From Butyrivibrio fibrisolvens (GTDB lineage: Bacteria > Bacillota > Clostridia > Lachnospirales > Lachnospiraceae), in assembly GCF_023206215.1 (NCBI RefSeq), contig NZ_CP065800.1:1798001-1862000 (forward strand): a DNA stretch of 64,000 bases. The letters run 5' to 3'. Every line of letters begins with the position of its first letter. The stretch's first letter is position 1. Of the stretch, positions 61,627-64,000 are shown piece by piece. A model generated the notes under the pieces. The model was given only the letters and a program-made list of their open reading frames with translations, searched no databases and was not told the origin of the DNA. A program made the translations under genes and the position numbers.

Positions 61627-62544
61627 ATGCAAGGAAAGATTATAAAAGGAATAGCAGGTTTTTATTATATAGATACTCCTTCCGGCAAGCTGTATGAGTG
61701 CCGTGCAAAAGGTATATTCAGGCAACAGAAGGTTAAGCCGCTGGTAGGTGATGACGTTCTTATGGATGTAGTATCTGAAGATGATGCCACCGGCAATGTA
61801 ATAAAGATCCTTCCACGCATGAATGAATTATTAAGACCACCTGTTGTAAATGTTGATCAGGCTCTTATAGTATTTGCAATAGTTCATCCGGATCCATCCT
61901 ATAACCTTCTGGACAGATTCCTTATAATGATGAAACAGCAGAATCTTCCGGTTATCATATGCTTTAATAAACAGGATATAGCAGGTGAAGAAGAACAAAG
62001 AGAACTGGAAGAAACCTATGAGAAGTGCGGATATAAGGTCCTTTTCATAAGCGTTGTAAACGGCAATGGAATAGATGAACTTAAGAGTCTTCTAAAGGGC
62101 AAGACTACAGTACTTGCAGGACCAAGTGGTGTAGGTAAGTCATCTCTTATAAATCTCCTGCATCCTAAAGCTATGATGGAAACAGGAGAATTATCCAAAA
62201 AAATAGAAAGAGGTAAGAATACCACAAGACATTCAGAACTCTTTCATGTAGAAGGCTTAAGTCTTGATACCTATATCATGGATACGCCCGGATTTACTTC
62301 ATTGTACCTTAAAGATGTAACTACCAGAGAACTTCCCTTATATTATCCTGAATTCGAAGCTTATGAGCCGGAGTGCAGATTTGGAGGCTGTTCTCATATT
62401 ACAGAACCTGACTGCGGCGTCAAAAGAGCTGTAGAAAAAGGCCTTATATCCCGTATCAGATACGAGAACTATAAAGTTCTCTATGATGAACTGAAAAATG
62501 CCAAGCCTGTCTATGGCAAAAAAGAAGGAAGAAAACCAATGTGA
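61627..62544 (+). CDS. rsgA: Ribosome small subunit-dependent GTPase RsgA
   Basis: The 305-residue product has an N-terminal OB fold, then the circularly permuted GTPase order: CFNKQDI (G4) before AGPSGVGKSSLINLL (G1) and MDTPGFTSL (G3), and a C-terminal zinc knuckle from ECRFGGCSHITEPDC. RsgA assists late 30S maturation. It follows the kinase gene by 11 bases and ends the cluster. Confidence 0.94.
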   Translation: MQGKIIKGIAGFYYIDTPSGKLYECRAKGIFRQQKVKPLVGDDVLMDVVSEDDATGNVIKILPRMNELLRPPVVNVDQALIVFAIVHPDPSYNLLDRFLIMMKQQNLPVIICFNKQDIAGEEEQRELEETYEKCGYKVLFISVVNGNGIDELKSLLKGKTTVLAGPSGVGKSSLINLLHPKAMMETGELSKKIERGKNTTRHSELFHVEGLSLDTYIMDTPGFTSLYLKDVTTRELPLYYPEFEAYEPECRFGGCSHITEPDCGVKRAVEKGLISRIRYENYKVLYDELKNAKPVYGKKEGRKPM

Positions 62545-62547
62545 TTA

Positions 62548-63762
62548 TTACTCCCTGTGTAAGCAAAGCATAGGGAGTTTTACTTTGAATATAATCTCAT
62601 CATCTGTACATTCTGCCCATATCATACCACCATGCTGGTTTATGATCTCCTTGGCTATTGATAGGCCAAGTCCATAGCTTCCATTATGAGACCTGGAAGA
62701 ATCTGTCCTATAAAATCTTGTGAAAATATCTCTAAGCTCCTTATCAGAAAGCTTGTCACCTTTGTTGGACACAGACAACAGAATATTAGAAGAATATTGC
62801 TTTGAGAGTGACATCTTGATGGCTGTGCCGTCATAAGCATATTTTCCGGCATTATCAAGGAGAATATCGATGACTTCACGAAGTTTGCTGAGATCACCTT
62901 TGACAAAAAGTTTTTCATCTACATTTGTTTCAAGTAGGTGGCCTCTTTCGAAAAGTTCAACTTCCATAACCAAAGACTCATCTGTAACCAGTCCGGAAAT
63001 ATCTACAGGAATGAAGTTTTCTTTTGGTATACCCCTGTCTATACGGGCAAGATCAAGAAGGTGGGTTATAAGAGTCTTCATTTGATGAGATTCTGTGAGT
63101 ATGTTTGAAATGTATTTATTTTGAGAAGTGGAAGAGGTTTCGTTTTTGTTCAATAGCTCTGCATTGGTCAGGATGACTGTCAGAGGAGTCTTGAGCTCGT
63201 GAGATGCATCTGCTATAAACTGTTTTTGCTGGTTCCAGGCAAATTCCGTAGGTTTTATTATCCATTTTGAAAGATATATGGTCATAATACTTACAATGAC
63301 AAGTGATACTACGTACATTAGCATACATGTCCTGAAAAGAGAATCAGTATATAATTCATCTTCCATGGAACTTTCAATAGCATACCAGGTTCCTGCAGCT
63401 GACTTTGAATAGTTATAGTAAAGGTGGGAGTTTTCAAGCATAAAGTCTGACTCCCCGTAATAATCACTTTGTATCTCTCGATAGATCTGTTCGAGCTGGC
63501 TTCTACTGTACTGCATGCTGTAGTATCTTGTGATAGTTCCTACATGATTGACATAAAAAGCGGAATATGTAAGCGAGGAAGCATTGTCCCTTGGAGAAAG
63601 AATCTCTTCAGGCTTATCAAGGATAACATTAAGAGCATTGGAAGCATTGCTTCTTGCAAGATTAGATTCTAATATAGGGATACTTACAAAGAGAATTCCA
63701 AGTAGTATCGTGGCTATGATAATCATTATTACGATAAATCTTTGTTGTAATCTTTTGATCAT
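62548..63762 (-). CDS. Sensor histidine kinase
   Basis: The 404-residue product has two transmembrane helices (about 10-30 and 148-168) around an extracellular sensor domain, then a HisKA dimer domain with H188 in ADASHELKTPL and an HATPase_c domain (LLDNAGKYAYDG, FTRFYRTDSS, GLGLSIAKEII). The ATG at 63762 has AAAGGA upstream; an earlier in-frame start at 63816 is less likely. It is transcribed with the response regulator just upstream. Confidence 0.92.
   Translation of the reverse strand: MIKRLQQRFIVIMIIIATILLGILFVSIPILESNLARSNASNALNVILDKPEEILSPRDNASSLTYSAFYVNHVGTITRYYSMQYSRSQLEQIYREIQSDYYGESDFMLENSHLYYNYSKSAAGTWYAIESSMEDELYTDSLFRTCMLMYVVSLVIVSIMTIYLSKWIIKPTEFAWNQQKQFIADASHELKTPLTVILTNAELLNKNETSSTSQNKYISNILTESHQMKTLITHLLDLARIDRGIPKENFIPVDISGLVTDESLVMEVELFERGHLLETNVDEKLFVKGDLSKLREVIDILLDNAGKYAYDGTAIKMSLSKQYSSNILLSVSNKGDKLSDKELRDIFTRFYRTDSSRSHNGSYGLGLSIAKEIINQHGGMIWAECTDDEIIFKVKLPMLCLHRE
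62554..62582. terminator. Hairpin at the rsgA/kinase convergence
   Basis: ACTCCCT pairs with AGGGAGT around a loop, followed by TTTTAC. It overlaps the last codons of the - strand histidine kinase gene. Confidence 0.5.
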
Positions 63763-63796
63763 ATAATCAATCCTTTGTTCCAAATAGATTTGGTAT

Positions 63797-64000
63797 TCAC
63801 TCCAAGTGATACCCAACGCCGCGAACTGCGCATATGTTTACGCTGCTCCCCAACTTTTTAAGCTTCTTACGAAGAAAAGCCACATATACTTCTACATTAT
63901 TCTCAATAGCTTCTGAGTCATAGCCCCATACCTGATCGAGAATCCTTGATTTTGGAATGTTGCTGCTTCCGGCCTGCATCAGAAGTCGCAGCACATCGAA
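63797..64000 (-). CDS. OmpR-family response regulator, C-terminal part (gene continues beyond window)
   Basis: The visible 67 codons encode a winged-helix DNA-binding domain: FDVLRLLMQAGSS, ILDQVWGYDSEAIENNVEVY, then AFLRKKL and the closing AVRGVGYHLE hairpin. The receiver domain is outside the window. It precedes the histidine kinase gene by 34 bases and is its expected partner. Confidence 0.93.
   Translation of the reverse strand, partial: FDVLRLLMQAGSSNIPKSRILDQVWGYDSEAIENNVEVYVAFLRKKLKKLGSSVNICAVRGVGYHLE

Overview
The window is low-GC Firmicute chromosome, most likely a rumen or gut Lachnospiraceae close to Butyrivibrio or Pseudobutyrivibrio. The basis is the 16S rRNA type, the six-cysteine SCIFF peptide with its radical SAM maturase beside a fused secDF, DUF4317 and YugP family genes, and clean Gram-positive promoters. 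The genus call is inference, because no database search was possible.

Layout. 1-8.1 kb is core genome, all on +: the tail of an iron-sulfur flavoprotein, hypA, dtd, acylphosphatase, trmK, a NIF3 protein, a TGS/uridine-kinase-like nucleoside kinase, RNase P RNA, a membrane-anchored trypsin-like protease and hisS. 8.1-28 kb is an accessory region: short genes, N- or C-terminal gene fragments (deformylase, DUF523, nitroreductase, nucleoside phosphorylase twice, GNAT, TetR), chimeras, tandem and dispersed repeats, a toxin-antitoxin pair and seven consecutive tRNA or tRNA-like genes. 28.6-31.3 kb holds a CNNM/CorC transporter and a DUF4317 gene. 31.8-43.2 kb holds two tandem, nearly identical rRNA operons in the unusual order 16S-5S-23S, the second with tRNA-Ile between 5S and 23S. 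43.2-62.5 kb is core genome again: scfA-scfB-secDF, recJ, murE, then priA-def-fmt-yugP-rsmB-rlmN-PP2C-PASTA kinase-rsgA. 62.5-64 kb is a two-component system on the - strand.

The most interesting part is 13.3-20.5 kb. A tRNA array (Ser-like, Phe, Lys-UUU, Lys-CUU, Gln, Asn, Met) is followed by an XRE-type regulator, a calcineurin-like phosphoesterase, and a same-strand gene run encoding a Thg1-like 3'-5' RNA polymerase, an Rnl5/DraRnl-type RNA ligase, a T4 Rnl1-type RNA ligase, a microbial PARG-like ADP-ribosyl hydrolase and an unknown protein. A P-loop kinase lies just upstream of the array. This looks like a tRNA repair or replacement island. In addition, tRNA-Met and tRNA-Asn each have an expanded T loop of 52 or 58 nt between two T-stem strands that still pair, with acceptor stems that also close. 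A homologous 52-nt T-loop expansion sits in a tRNA remnant at 22.66 kb. Whether these are unusual mature tRNAs, substrates of the neighbouring RNA enzymes, or scars of a recombination system cannot be settled from sequence alone.

In the core segments the genes form the usual clostridial clusters: translation quality control, SCIFF maturation with Sec export, and a fmt/rsmB/rlmN/prpC/prkC/rsgA cluster combining translation initiation, rRNA modification and cell-wall-responsive phosphorylation.
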